From Cymbidium sinense (Eukaryota; Streptophyta; Magnoliopsida; Asparagales; Orchidaceae): a DNA stretch of 64,000 bases. Under the pieces are notes generated by a model. That model made no database searches. It was not told the origin of the DNA and saw nothing but the letters and a program-made list of their open reading frames with translations. The stretch is taken from contig CM038216.1 of the NCBI GenBank assembly GCA_021442155.1, forward strand, positions 89,066,945 to 89,130,944, read 5' to 3'. Position numbers and translations under genes: made by a program. Positions 39,224-52,130 of this stretch are shown here, piece by piece; the stretch's first letter is position 1, and each line of letters starts with the position of its first letter.

Positions 39224-40714
39224 TAAAAAACCTAAATCCTAAACTAAAACCTGAACCTTAAACCCTAAACCATAAAGCCACAATCGTAAACCCTAAACCT
39301 TAAAACCCCAAAGCCTAATCTCTAAAATGCTAAACCCTTAACACTAAACTTTAAACCCTAATCCCTAAACACTAAAACCTACAACGCTAAACCCTAAACC
39401 CTAAATCTCAAAGCCTAAACCCTAAACCCTAAACCTAAACCTTAAAAAACCTAAAAACCTAAATCTAAACTAAATAAAACCTAAAAATAAAAAAAAAATA
39501 AAAAAACCTTAATCTAAATAAAATAAAAATCTAAACTAAAACCTAAACCTAAACCTAAAACTAAAAATAAAATAAAATAAAAAATAAAACTAAATTAAAA
39601 TCAAATTAATAAAAACCTAAACTAAGCTAAAAATAAAAAATAAAAAAAACCTATGAATAAAAAACCTAAATAAAATAAAAAATAAACATAAAATAAAAAT
39701 AAAATATACCTAAAATAAAATAAAATAAAAACCTAAACCCAAGAATAAACCTTAAAATAAACCTAAACCCTAAAATAAAATAAAAAATAAAATAAAAAAA
39801 AATAAAATAAACTTAAACTTAAATTAAAATAAACTAAACTAAACTAAATAAAACATAAACCAATACGTAAACTAAATAAAATAGAATAAACTAAAAATAA
39901 ACATAAAATAAAAATAAAATATACCTAAAATAAAATAAAATAAAAACCTAAACCTAAGAATAAACCTTAAAATAAAACCTAAACCCTAAACCAAAAATAA
40001 AAATAAAATAAAAAAATAAAATAAACTTAAACCTAAATTAAAATAAACTAAACTAAACTAAATAAAACATAAACCAATACGTAAACTAAATAAAATAGAA
40101 TAAACTAAAAATAAATCTAAACCTAAAGTAAAAAATTAAAACCTAAGAATAAACCTAAAATAAAAATGAAAAACTTAAACCTAATAAAATAAAATAAAAA
40201 CCTAAACCTAAACCTAAAATTTAAAAATAAAACCTAAACCTAAATAATAAATTAAAAATAAAACTCAACTAAAAAATAAACCTAAAGCCAAACCTAAACC
40301 TAAAAAATTAACTAAAATATAAAAACATAAACATAAATAAAAACTAAACTAAATAAAAATAAAAACTAAACCTAAATAAAAATTAAAAATAAAAGAAACT
40401 AAAATAAATAAAATATAAACTGAATAAACATAAACCTATCAATTTACTTAATTTAAAAAAAAAACCATAAACCCTAAATCTTAAACCCTAAACCCTAAAC
40501 CTAAACCCTAAACCCTAAACCCTAAACCATAAACCCTGAAAGCATAAACCCTAAAACCCTAAACCCTAAACCCTAAACCTTAAACCCTAAACCTTAAACC
40601 CTAAAACCTAACCCTAAACCCTAAACCCTAAACCCTAAATCTAAACCTAAAGTAACTAAATAAATTAAAAATTAAACATAAACCTTAAAATCTAATCAAT
40701 TTAAACCTAAACAT
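39224..40714 (+). repeat. Composite array between retrocopy 10 and LINE fragment b
   Basis: There is a CCCTAAA block to about 39460 and an AT-rich block to 40430. A box lies at 40431-40455 (CCTATCAATTTACTTAATTT) and regular CCCTAAA at 40460-40640. The retrocopy leader AAAGTAACTAAATAAATT at about 40651 belongs to retrocopy 11, which is split off by the LINE. No gene is seen. Confidence 0.8.
39684..40120 (+). repeat. Near-identical tandem duplication of about 214 bp
   Basis: Two adjacent copies (about 39684-39900 and 39901-40114) agree almost base for base. Both contain AGAATAAACCTTAAAATAA, AATAAAACATAAACC and ACCAATACGTAAAC (at 39859 and 40073). They differ at only a few sites, so this looks like the youngest duplication in the array, or an assembly duplication. 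Confidence 0.8.
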
Positions 40715-40732
40715 AAAACCCTATGAATGTGA
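40715..40732 (+). repeat. Target-site duplication, left copy, of LINE fragment b
   Basis: AAAACCCTATGAATGTGA lies just before the LINE fragment and matches AAACCCTAAGAATGGGCA at 42015-42032 with a few changes. The sequence is the start of a GRP retrocopy (CCCTAAGAATGGGC in other copies). It begins with AAAA after T, as expected for L1-type cleavage of TTTT/A on the lower strand. Confidence 0.65.
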
Positions 40733-42014
40733 TATCCTTTTGATAGAGGTCGAGATTATTTCTTGTCAGTACTGTTGAGATTTAGTTACCCTCTAGTTTT
40801 GGCAGCTCTCTCCTCTTGTTGGTCTCTTGTTATGTTGGTTATAGGATGGCCTCGTGATTGGTAGGCTTAGGAGCTTGCTTGTTTGCCTTTTTCCCTAACA
40901 TTTATTTTTTTCCTTTGATGGTTTATTTGTTAGTGGTTGCTTGATGGCTGTGATTTTTTTTGGCCTTTTGGTTTTGGTTTTGGCTATCTGGCATCATAAT
41001 TATTGGTTAGGCTTGACTGTGGGCTTTTTTTCCTTCTTGGGTTGAGTTTACACTCTCTAGAGTTGTTACCTGCCATCTAGTTTTTGTTCCCTTATTTTGG
41101 TGGTTTTTTTTGAAGTTTTTTTGTGGTGTTTGCCTGTTGGTTAGATGGCCCATTGGCATATTATTTCATTCTATTATGGGATGAACCTGTATGTGGCTTT
41201 GGCAAATCTTAGCTCTATTACTATTTTTGCTAATTCCTACTGCTATGGTTGGCTAGGTGGGCTTGATGGCTAGCTGCAACGGTGCTATTTGTTGGTGGAT
41301 TTGTAGAATTTTTGGTTCTTTAGCTTTGGTCTTTATTTCTTTTGGTTGGCTTTGATGGTGGCTATTTTTAGGCTATTATCATGTTTGGTAGGTTTCTTTG
41401 CTCTAGTTTGGCTGGATGTTTTGCTGGTTAGTTGCCTAGTTAATCTCGATGATAGATATTGGAACTTAGTGAGCTTTTGGTTGTTGGTTATTTGGTTTAA
41501 TTGAGGTAAGTTGGTTATGATGGTTTGGGATGTTTCCCCTATTATCCTTTTGGCTGGTAACACCATATGTGATTTTAACCCTTCTTATGAGTTTGGATGC
41601 TCACATATCCTATTTACCCTTGAGAAGAATATGACTAAGCTAAAGCCTTATCCAAGATTTTTATCATTTTGTTTCTTTTGTGTACATGGCTTGTCCTTAT
41701 TTCTAGTTGTTTATCCTTATTTTAACCTCTTTGCAGAATTGTGGTAGGTATTGGGGCTATAGTTGGTTTGTGCATCTCTTAGAAGATTTTGGGATATAGA
41801 AGGTTTTGGCTACCCTTCTTAGAATTTGGTGTTATTTCCTTCTGCATTTTTGTCTTTTCTTTATTTTTCTTTGGTTTTCTTATAATAGGTAGGAAATTTA
41901 TTTCTTTAGGCTAATTGTAGCTCTTTGAGTAGTAATTTAAAGATTTATCCCCTTTAAGGACTTCGTATCCCTTTCTTTTTGGCAATAAAATTCTCCCACT
42001 TTTAATTTAAAAAA
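40733..42014 (+). mobile_element. LINE 3'-end fragment b, inserted in retrocopy 11
   Basis: This is a 5'-truncated LINE of about 1.28 kb without coding domains. Its 3' part carries the family modules: GAGTTTGGATGCTCACA at about 41590, CCCCTTTAAGGACTTCGTAT at about 41949, and a full poly(A) signal AATAAA at 41984-41989, followed by an A run. The left flank holds the retrocopy leader and the right flank the retrocopy body, so the element sits in the first bases of retrocopy 11. The open frames in it (- strand 41333-41566, + strand 41511-41747) resemble no protein I know. Confidence 0.85.
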
Positions 42015-42032
42015 AAACCCTAAGAATGGGCA
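42015..42032 (+). repeat. Target-site duplication, right copy, of LINE fragment b
   Basis: AAACCCTAAGAATGGGCA follows the A run of the fragment. It is at once the right copy of the duplication and the start of retrocopy 11. It keeps the retrocopy consensus better than the left copy does. Confidence 0.65.
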
Positions 42033-42506
42033 GATCTTTGATGGCAGGAACATCACCATTAACCAGGCTTAGTCTAGATCTAGAGGTGGAGCCGAAGTGG
42101 AGGTGACAGTTATCATAGTGGTGGTGGGGGATCTCGAGGTGCTGGTGGATATGGTGGTGGTGGTCGGAGCAGTGGTGATTATGGTGGTGGGAGGAGCAGC
42201 CGAGGTTACAGTCATGGTGGTGGCAAGGGAGACATTGGGGATATGATGGTGGATCGCTACTTGAGAGGTTGGGGTGGTTTTAGTGGGAACTGGAGAAACT
42301 AAAAAATAACTGATCCGATCTACTGCTTATGGAACTATCTTTATAATAGAAAGGGTTCTAGTTATCTAGAGTTATTGATCTGGTCTATATGTGCTCATTT
42401 TTTATCTATGTCATCACTAGTGTCTTAGAAAACATGGTGTGTTAATTAGTTGATAATGCCAAAAGAAGAAATGTTGAATCTAATTTTGTTCTTTCTTAAA
42501 AAAAAA
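42022..42506 (+). pseudogene. Glycine-rich RNA-binding protein retrocopy 11 (split from its leader by a LINE)
   Basis: It starts at AAG 42022 with the RRM end KNGQIFDGRNITINQA, then TAG at the Q of AQSRS. The glycine-rich tail is clear at nucleotide level (GGTGGTGGTCGGAGCAGTGG), but a frameshift at its start moves it out of the RRM frame, and small deletions occur near 42225-42260. The 3' UTR runs to GAAATGTTGAATCTAATTTT and poly(A) at about 42497-42506. It is the only copy without the satellite leader directly upstream, because the LINE at 40733-42014 lies between. Confidence 0.85.
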
Positions 42507-45500
42507 TAACCAAAAACTATAAATACTAAATTAAAACCTCAACCTTAAACCAAAAACTTAAACTCTAAATATTAAACCCTAAACCCTAAAAGCACTAGAC
42601 CCTAAATCCTAAACCCTAAACCCTAAAACCCTAAACCCTAAACCCTAAACCCTAAAACCTAGACCATAAACCCTAAACCCAAAAAATAAAAAATAAAAAT
42701 CCTATAACCTGAACCCTAAAAAGCTAAAAACCTAAACCTGAACTAAATAAAACCTAAAACTAAAATAAATAAAAAAATTAATCAAAAATAGAATAAAAAA
42801 TAAAATAAAATAAAATAAAAACATAAACTAAAACCTAAACTTAAACATAAAAAAGAAAATAAAAAATAGAAACTAAACTAAAATAAAATCAATAAAATCC
42901 TAAACTAAACTAAAAAATAAAAAAACCTAAATAAAATTAAAATTAAACCTGAAAAAAATAAAATAAACCTAAAATATAATAAAATAAAAACTTAGACATA
43001 AACAATAAACCTAAAAATAAATAAAATATAAAACATAAATCCTAAACTAAAATAAACCTAAACCTAAGTAAAAATAAAATATACTTAAACTTAAACTAAA
43101 ATTAACTAAACTAAAATATAAAAAACCTAAAGCTAAACTTAAATAAACTAAACCTACACTTAAACCTAAACTGAATAAAATAAAATAAACTAAAAATAAA
43201 CCTAAACCTAAACAAAAAGTAAAGCCTAAAAATAAACCTAAAATAAAACCTAAAACTTAAACCTTAAAAAAAATTTTAAACTGAGCTTAAGCCTAAATAA
43301 AAAATAAAATCTAAAATAAAAAAAAAAAAAAAACTAAACTAAACAATAAATATACCTAAATGTAATGTTGAAAATCACTTAATTTAACAAAATAAAAAAA
43401 TTAAAAATCCTAACCCTAAACTTTAAAGAAACTAAACGGCAAAACCATAAACCCTAAACTAAAATCTAAACCCTAAACCTAATACCTAAACCCTAAACCC
43501 TAAAGCTTAAAAACCATAAACCCTTAACACTAAACCTAAGACCCAAAACTCAAAACCCTAAAACCCTAAACCATAGACCCTATATCCTAAACCCTAAAAC
43601 CTAAACCTAAATAATAAAAATCAATAAAAAAATAAAAACCTAAACTTTAGCCTAAAGTTAACATTAAAATAAAAATAAAAATAAAAACAAAATTAAAATA
43701 AAATTAATAAAAATCTAAACTAAATAATAAAATAAAACAAACCTAAAATAAAAATAAAATAAACCTAAGATAAAATAAAATAAAACTAAATAAGAAGCCT
43801 AAACCTAAAAAATAAACCTAAAAGTAAAACCTAAAATAAATAAAAAAACACCAAAACCCTAAACTAAAAAAAACCTAAACCTAAAATAAAAATAAAATAT
43901 ACAAAATTAAATAAACCTAAACCTAAACTAAAATAAGTTATACATAAAATAAATAAAACCTAAACCGAAACCTAAAATAAATTAAACCTAAACCTAAACA
44001 AAAAATAGACTAAAAAGAAGCCCAAGCATAAACTAAAAATTAAAAGCTAGAAAAAACCTAAAATAACAACATAAAACCTAAACCTAAAAATATAAAATAA
44101 AAAACTAAACCTAAACCTAAACCAAAAAAATAAAATAAAAATAAAACTAAACTAAATAATAAACCTAAACATAAAGTTAAACCTAAAAAATAAATTAAAA
44201 TAAAAAAACTTAAACTAAAATAAATAAACTAAAATAAATAAAAATAAAAATAATCCTAAATAAAGTTTAAAATAAAATAAACTAAAATAAATAAAAATAA
44301 ATCAAATAAGTAAATAAACTAAACTCTAGTTTACTTAATTTTTATTTTAAAACACTAAACATAAACTAAAAAATAAAACCCAAAATTAAACCTAAGAATA
44401 AATAACCTAAATAAAATATAAACTAAACATAAAATAAAAATAAAATAAACCTAAAATAAACAAAAAATAAAAACTAAAAAAACTCCTAAGCTTAAAAAAT
44501 AAAACCTAAAAATAAATAAATAAATAACTTAAACCCTAAACCTAAAAAAATAACCAAAAATAAAATAAAAATGAAATAACCAAGTTAAAATAAACCCAAA
44601 CCTAAACTAAAATAAACTAAACTAAAATAAATAAAACCTAAACCTAAACCTAAACATAAACTAAATAAAATAAAATAAATTAAAAATAATTCAAAATCTA
44701 TACTAAAAAATAAAACTTAAAAATAAACCTAAAACATAAACCTAAAAAATAAAATAATAACCTAAACCTAAACATACATAAACCTAAATCTAAAAATAAA
44801 ATAAAATAAAACTCAACTAAAAATAAATCTAAGCTAAACCAAACCTATTAAATAAACTAAAATAAAATCTTAATATAAAATAAACTAAAATAAATAAAAA
44901 TTAAAATAAACATAAATAAAAAATAAAATAAACTAAAATAAATAAAAATAAATTAGGTAAAATAAATAAACTAAACTGTTTTGCTTAATTTAAAAAAAAC
45001 TATAAACCCTAACCACACCCTAAACCCTAAACCCAAACTCTAAAAAAAAAATCTTAAAGCCTACACTTCACTAAACCCTAAACCCTAATCCCTAACACTA
45101 AACCCTAAATTTTAAAATCGTAAAACCTAAACCCTAAATCGTAAACCCTAAAAACCTAAAAACTTAAATTAAATAAAACCTAAAAATAAAATATAAAAAA
45201 AACCTAAACATAAAATAAAAAAAACAAAACAAAATAAAAACTTAAACCAAAACATAACCCTAAACCTAAAAATAAAAAAATAAAATAAAAAATAGATTAA
45301 AATAAAATAAATAAAAACCTAAACTAAACTAAAAAAATAAAATAAGCCTAAGAATAAAAAACCTAAATAAATTAAAAATCAAATAAACCATAAATAAAAT
45401 GAAATAAAAACTAAATAAAAACCTAAACCTAAAAAATAAACTTAAAAGTAAAACCTTAAAATAAATAAAAAAATCCTAAACCCTGAACTAAAAAAAACCT

Positions 45501-46489
45501 AAACCTAAAATAAAAATAAAATAAATAAAATAAAATAAACCTAAACCTAAACTAAAATAAACTAAACTGAAATAAATAAAACCTAAGCCTTAAATAAACT
45601 AAACCTAAACCATTAAATAAATAAAATAAAATAAACTAAAAATAAATGGAAACATAAACTAAAAAATAAAAACTAAAAATAAACTGAAAATAAAAACCTA
45701 GAACTTAAACCTAAAAAAATAAAATTAAAACTTTAACCAAAGCCTAAAAATAAAAAATAAACCCAAACCTAAAATATAAAATGAAAATTAAACTCAACTA
45801 AAAAATAAACATAAAATAAAACCTAAACCTAAAATATAAACTAAAATGAAAAACTTAAACTAAAATAAATAAACCAAAAATAAAATAAAATTAAACTAAA
45901 TAAAATAAAAATAAACTAAATAAACTAAACCTATGGGGTTTACTTAATTTTAAAAAAAACCTAAATGCTAAACTAGAAACCCTAAACACTAAATCCTACC
46001 ACGGACCCTAAACTAACCTAAACCTAAACCCTAAATCTTGACACATGTCTTACCATACCACCCCCTAAACTCAAACCCCAACCCTATGCTAAACCTTAAC
46101 CCTAAAAGCCACTGCTAAACCCTAAACCCTAAAACCTAAGGCAAGCTGAGCCCTGGACATACCCACTGTCACTCCCTAACTCCTAGGTGACCCCACAAAC
46201 CAAGCCCATTAAATCCTAAACACTAAACCCTAGGCTCTGAATCCTAAATAATAAACCTAAACACTAAGCCTAAAACCCTATGCCTTAAAACTAAACCCAC
46301 AAAACTAATCCTAAACCTAAACCTAGCTAAACACTGCTAAAACTAAACCAAAACCTAGACTAAAACTAAACCAAAAACCTAAACCCCAAACTCTAAACCT
46401 AAACCTAAACCTAAACTTAAACCTTAAACCCTAAACCTAAACTAAAACCTAAACACTAAACCTCAAACCCTAGACTCTAGAAACCTAAA
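42507..46489 (+). repeat. Composite array before the first long LINE
   Basis: No gene is seen. CCCTAAA blocks lie at about 42570-42700, 43400-43610, 45005-45150 and 46380-46480. The rest is AT-rich. Boxes or relics lie near 43372, at 44321-44345, at 44966-44990 and at 45931-45955. A scrambled island occupies 45965-46370. No retrocopy is present in these 4 kb, unlike in most of the array to the left. Confidence 0.8.
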
Positions 46490-46650
46490 CCCGGTAACCC
46501 CAGTTCTCCCTTGTGGTGCAATGTCAATTTCATTTTCCCCTTTCTTAGTGCATCGCCATCTTATGTTTTTGGTGGATCCTTCATCATTCTTGACCATTTT
46601 TTGGAGCCTTTTGAATCTCTGGTGGCTCACATGATGTGTCTCTTCTAAAT

Positions 46651-47945
46651 ATGGATATGGTGAAATCGAACCCATGGATTACATCTCCCAATTCGGATGA
46701 TCCGGCTAGGGCATCCAATTTTTTGGGGATTCTTGATCCCAATGCCATTTCTGTTATTGAATCATTTAAGGATGCACTTTATGTAAAAGCTCTACCTCTT
46801 CTAACTCGATGAATCTAATTTTGACTTCTTTTTGAGATATGCCTGTGATCTTGTATTCTGATCATGATGTCGAAAAGCTTACAAAAACTTTCAAATTTAC
46901 TTTGTTTGGAAAATTTGCATTGCACTAGCTGAATTTGGAAATGATCGATCCCTTTTTCATAACCTTAAACTTTTGGGTGCTTTCTCTATTAACTTGATCA
47001 ATCTAAGACATATTCTGATTCAACTTATGAATGATTTGGATTATTTAAGGGTTTTCTCGTGTCGATCTTATTTTATCTTTAATGAATCTTTGGTTCTCTT
47101 ATATGAGATGAATCTATTTTTATAAGATGTCTCATGATCGCTATCCTTATTGCTCTTTATTTACATATCTAAAAATCTTTGGATCAAGTTTGGAATACAT
47201 TTGAATCAAAAAAGTTTTCTTCTAAATACATATTAATTCAAATATTCTAATGCATTTTAAAAATAAAATTTGTAATGATCATAACTTGAAATTAGCTTCT
47301 GATAAATAAAACTATTTTTGTGCCTAAAAATAACTTAAATGTTGATATTAGGTCAAATTTTTTGGAATCTTCTGATGTTCCTAAAATTGTTGATTCTGCT
47401 TCTCATTCTGACCATGACAAAGGCACTAATAATGTTGAAAAATATGGTTTTCCCAACAACCTTTATTTACATGAGAATATGCTTATTATGGCTAATTCCA
47501 CATTTAAAGAAGCTAAAAAAATGATGATTCATTCTCTAATGAGTCTATTCCTGCTTTTTTGCTAGCATTAATTGATGAGAATGGGGATTTAAATGATAAC
47601 TTGAATGTGGATGAAATTCTTGAGGACAACACTAATTTTGACATTGGTAATTATGCTTTGAATAGTATAATTTCTTCTCCTTCCCCTAATTCCAAGATTG
47701 ATCTTCATTTTAATCCCACTTTTCAACAAAATGTTGATTTGGAAGAAGGGGAAGTTCTGATTAGAGATGTTATTACTGATCCTTATCCTATTAATAAAAT
47801 GTCTAATTAATCTCTATTTGATGGTGACACTTTGGATAAGAATAGAAAATTCCAAACTATCCTTAAAAATAAAACTAAAAACTCTAAGATGTAACCTCCT
47901 ACTCTTGCTAGATCTACTAGATCTAGATCCTCTTCACATAAATAA
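46651..47945 (+). pseudogene. LINE copy 1 ORF1 remnant (DUF4283-like nucleic-acid-binding protein)
   Basis: ATG at 46651 opens MDMVKSNPW and leads to ESFKDALYVKALP before the first stop. The matching second element also has SFKDAL here. Further on, FKFTLFGKFA and the DLDYLRVFSCRSYFIF region recall the DUF4283 domain of plant LINE ORF1 proteins, which bind the element RNA. The central part, with the zinc knuckle expected near 47270, is eroded. The acidic C-terminal part (DLEEGEVLIRDVITD) remains, and the end, SRSSSHK with TAA 47943-47945, matches SSLTSHK in the second element. Identification rests on the style of this family and on the match between the two copies. Confidence 0.75.
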
Positions 47946-48038
47946 TGTGTTGTTTTAATTTTTTACTTAGAAGAGGATTTATTATTCTTTCTCTCTCTGT
48001 TTATTATTATCCATTAATTTCCTTTTAGAATTTTATTT

Positions 48039-51000
48039 ATGTTAAATTCTTTTATTTGAAATGTTAGAGGGATTGGTACCCTCACTGTTCGTAATCATAT
48101 TAGAAATCTCTGCAAAATTAATAATATCTCTTTACTTATTGTTATTGAACCTCTTATACATGCTGATAAAATCAATCATGTTGCTAGAATACTTGGCTTT
48201 AGTAATTTTTTCTCTAACATCAATAATAAAATTTGGTACTTTTAGAATAACTTCTTAAATGTTTTAATTTTAGATGATCTACAACAAGTTGTCAATGCTC
48301 AAATTTCTTGTGGTGACTCTTGTGTGCTGGGTCTTTTGTTTATGCTTCTTGCAATAGAGCTGGTTGAAATATTCTTTAGAAGAATTTGAGAAGTTTTGCT
48401 TTTTCTATTAACAAACCTTGGTTGGTTGGGGGTGATTTCAACACTATTCTATATTCTTCAGAAAGAAGGAGTGGTTGATCTCCTAATATTCATTATATGG
48501 AAGAATTTTCTAATATGATTCTTGATGTAATCTTTTTTGCAATGGTTTTAAAGGCTCTAATTATACTTGACAAAACTCTAAGCTCTGGCAACATTTATAA
48601 AGAATTCTTTCAACTCTCATTGGATTAATCAATGGCCTCTTACCTCTGTTGACCATTTTAGTAGAACTTTATCAGATTATGCCCCACTTTTGGTTTTTAT
48701 TAAAGAACACTCTAAAATATTAAACATCTCACCCTCTTTCAGATTTTAAAATATGTATATTCAACATTTAGATTTTCTTAAAGTGGTGGCCATTAATTGG
48801 ATTGCCCCTTCACACTCTAATAATTTGATTAGGGGTATGAATAGATTATGGTTAAGCTTAAAAGGCTTAAACACAATTTTCTTTGGTGGAACAAACATTA
48901 TTTTAAAAATATTTTTGCTAATATAAAAAACATGGAACTTTTGGTTTGTGATCTTGAAAATGATGTTTTCACTCACTCTTCTAAGCTTAAGGATTTTAAT
49001 GATGCTAAAGATAAAATTGATAATTATTAGAATATGGAAGAGGCCTATTGGCAGAAAAAAGCTGCAAGAAAGAATATTGCTGATGGGGATAGGAATACCA
49101 TGTATTTTCATGATTTATTTAATAAAAATGGAGCTTTAAATTTTATCCAAAAAATTAAAAATGATATTGACGATTGGATCACTGATATTAATGTTATTAA
49201 ATATTATGTTATTAACCACTTTAAAAATATTCTTAATAAAAGCCACTCTTATGAAGCTTTTTCTAATTCATATTTAATCTCCTTTATTATTACTAATGAT
49301 GATAATCATTAGCTTACTAGGTTGCCTATTGAAGATGAGATTGGTAAAGTTCTCAATAGCATGAACTTTGATTTCCTTGCTAGTCTGGAGGGTTATACGA
49401 CTCAATTTTTTCCAAATTATTGGTCTATTATTAAGCATGACTTAATCGATGCTATTGTTGATTTTTTTATTGGTAATCCGATCCATAAATATTTTTCAAG
49501 CACTTCCATTTTTCTCATACCTGAAAAAAATAATCCAGATTCTTGGAGTGATTTCAGACCTATTAGTCTTTGCACTTTCTTTAAAAAATTAATTTCTAAA
49601 ATTCTTACTAATAGACTTAGTACTTTACTTCAAAAAATTATCTCTCTCAACCAAACTGGTTTTGTTAGAGGGAGATCTATATTTGATACCATTCTTCTTT
49701 CTAAATAGCTTATTCATTATTTGGATGTTCCAACTAGAGGTGGTAACATCCTTTTTAAATTAGATATTTCTAAAGCCTTTGATAATTTCTGTTAGGATTA
49801 CCGTTTAAATATCCTGCATGTATTTGGGTTTTTTTAATAATTTAATTAACCTTATTAAATACTATTTAATAATGTCACATTTTCTATTCTTCGTAATGGC
49901 GAAGCTTTAGGCTTCTTCCTTTTTTTCATGGATTGAGATAAGGAGGTCCTTTGTCCCCTTCTTTGTTTATTATTATAGTGGAATACCTTTTTAGAAGTTT
50001 AAATGATTTATTCAATAATAATCCTAGCATGTACTTTAGAACTCTTGGTGGTAGCCTGTTTCTCATCTTAGCTTTGCTGATGATTTCATTATCTTTTGTA
50101 ATGCATCTTTTCATCATATAAGAAGACTTAAGAAATTTTTAAATAATTTTGGTAGAGAAAGTGGTCTTTCTACTAATGAAAGCAAGTGCTACTTTATTAC
50201 TTACTCTAAAATGTCTAATAATAAAATCAACCATATCTTGAGAATCACTAACTTTAAACACCAACAACTCCCTATTAAATATCTAGGTGCTCCTCTTTTT
50301 AAAGGTAAAAAAAGATCCCATATTTTTGATGAGCTTATCCAAAAAATTTCTAATAAAATTTTGGTGTGGGAACTTCACTTACTTTCATTTGGTGACAGGC
50401 TTACTTTGTTTAGGAGTACTCTTAATTTGATGACTTTATATCTTATTCAAACGATTACCCCTACTAATTCTATCTTAAATAAAATTGATCATCTCCTTAA
50501 TAAGTTTTTCTGGTGCTCAAATAATTCAGGTAAAAGGATGCATTGGACTTCTTTGCTTAAATGTTGTGGTCCTCTGGTGAAGGTGGACTTGGCTACAAAC
50601 CTATTCGTGAACTTATTGCTGCCTTCTCCCATAAACTCTGGTGGAATTTTAGGAAAAAAAAGATAGCCTCTGGGCTAATTTTATGATAGCTAAATACTAC
50701 CAGGGTAAGAAACCTCTACTTTATACTTATAAAGTTGGTGACTCCCAAGTTTCGAAAAGGCTTTGCTCCATTAAATGGGAGGTTGAATCTTTGATATCTT
50801 GGGGTATAAATTCGGCATCTTCTTTCTTTTGGCAAGACAACTAGATTGGTGGTGGTTCTATTGATTCTTTTTTATCTACCCATTCTATTGCTGCTACTAA
50901 AGTAAACACTTTTTGGCTTAATAACAAGTGGAATGATAGTAAACTTAGTGAATTTATTCCTATCTCTCTTTTTCATAAATTTCATGATATTCATATCTTT

Positions 51001-52130
51001 TCCAACAAGCCTGATCAATTAAGCTATCTTATAATGGTAATTTAATTCTTAAAGAGGCTTGGAATTTTTTTAGAGATGCTCATATTTCTTCTAATGTATT
51101 TATTAAGCTTTGGAATTATATCATCCCTATCTCTTATCCTATCCTTGCTTGGAAAATTCTAAAAAACTTTATTCCTATTGATTCCTTGCTCTGGGATAAA
51201 GTATTTAATTTGCCTTCCAAATATTATTATTGTTCTCATTTCAAAAATGTTAATCATGTTTTTGTCAATGGTGCTATTGGCTCCAAAATATGGGTTTGGT
51301 ATGATTTTCTTAATACTAACCATTTCCATGGCTTTCTTTCTTTATATCAACTTCTTGAAGCTTATTTTCACAAAATTATGAAAGGTCATATCAAAGTTTT
51401 AATTGCCATTACCTTTATTTGGTTCATATGGATGGATAGAAAGTATACTAAATATCATGGTATTCATATGAATCATAAAAGGATTATTGCTAGAACCACA
51501 GAAAAAAAAATTAATGCTATATTTAATGCTAATTTAATTAATAACAAGCATTTTAAAAGTTGTAAATTTGTGGCCAAAAAATTAGGTCTTTACCTGCATG
51601 AGATCACATTCTATAAAGAAGATAGGATTATATATTGTATAAAACCTCATATTATTATTATTAAAATTAATATTGATGGCTCTGTCACTCATAATACATT
51701 TGGTTGTGGTGGTATTTTTAGTGATTTTGAAGGTAATGTCATTTGTGCTTTTGCTTATCCTTTTAAAGCTAGTTTTGCTATCTAAGGTAAATTAATGGCT
51801 ACAAATAAAGCTATTGACATTTTTTTGAAAAAAGGTTTCTTCAATATTTGGATTGAAGGTGATGCTCTTTTACTCATTGACATGCTAGCTTCCACTAAGA
51901 TGGGGAATGCAAATTTACTCTATCTTCTTAATCATACTAGAACACTCCTGTCTCAAGTATGCTTTAAAATTTCTCACATTTAGCATGAAGGAAATATTTT
52001 TGTATATTTTCTGGCTAATCTAGGTGCTAAATTAAATGATCTCACTCTTTATGATCATCTTAATTTACCTAAACAATTGTGAGGCTTGGTTAATCTGGAT
52101 AACACTAGATTACCTTATCTTAGAAATTAA
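48039..52130 (+). pseudogene. LINE copy 1 ORF2 remnant: endonuclease, reverse transcriptase, RNase H
   Basis: ATG at 48039 starts ORF2; the usual WNVRG has become stop-NVRG (TGA 48057-48059). The APE-type endonuclease keeps IEP and VGGDFN (48428-48442), but its catalytic His is Tyr (SDYAPLL, TAT 48678-48680). Reverse transcriptase motifs are FRPISLC (49553-49573), QTGF (49652-49663), LDISKAFD (49760-49783, followed by a deletion and TAG 49793-49795), GLR-stop-GGPL (TAA 49939-49941) and FADD (50073-50084). A zinc-binding linker (YYCSHF...NVNHVFVNG) follows near 51210-51270. RNase H keeps NIDGS (Asp 51675-51677) and WIEGD (Asp 51861-51863), but Glu has become Lys (51789-51791) and the last Asp has become Tyr (52005-52007). 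ORF2 ends at LPYLRN, TAA 52128-52130. It is inactive in all three enzymes. Confidence 0.9.
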
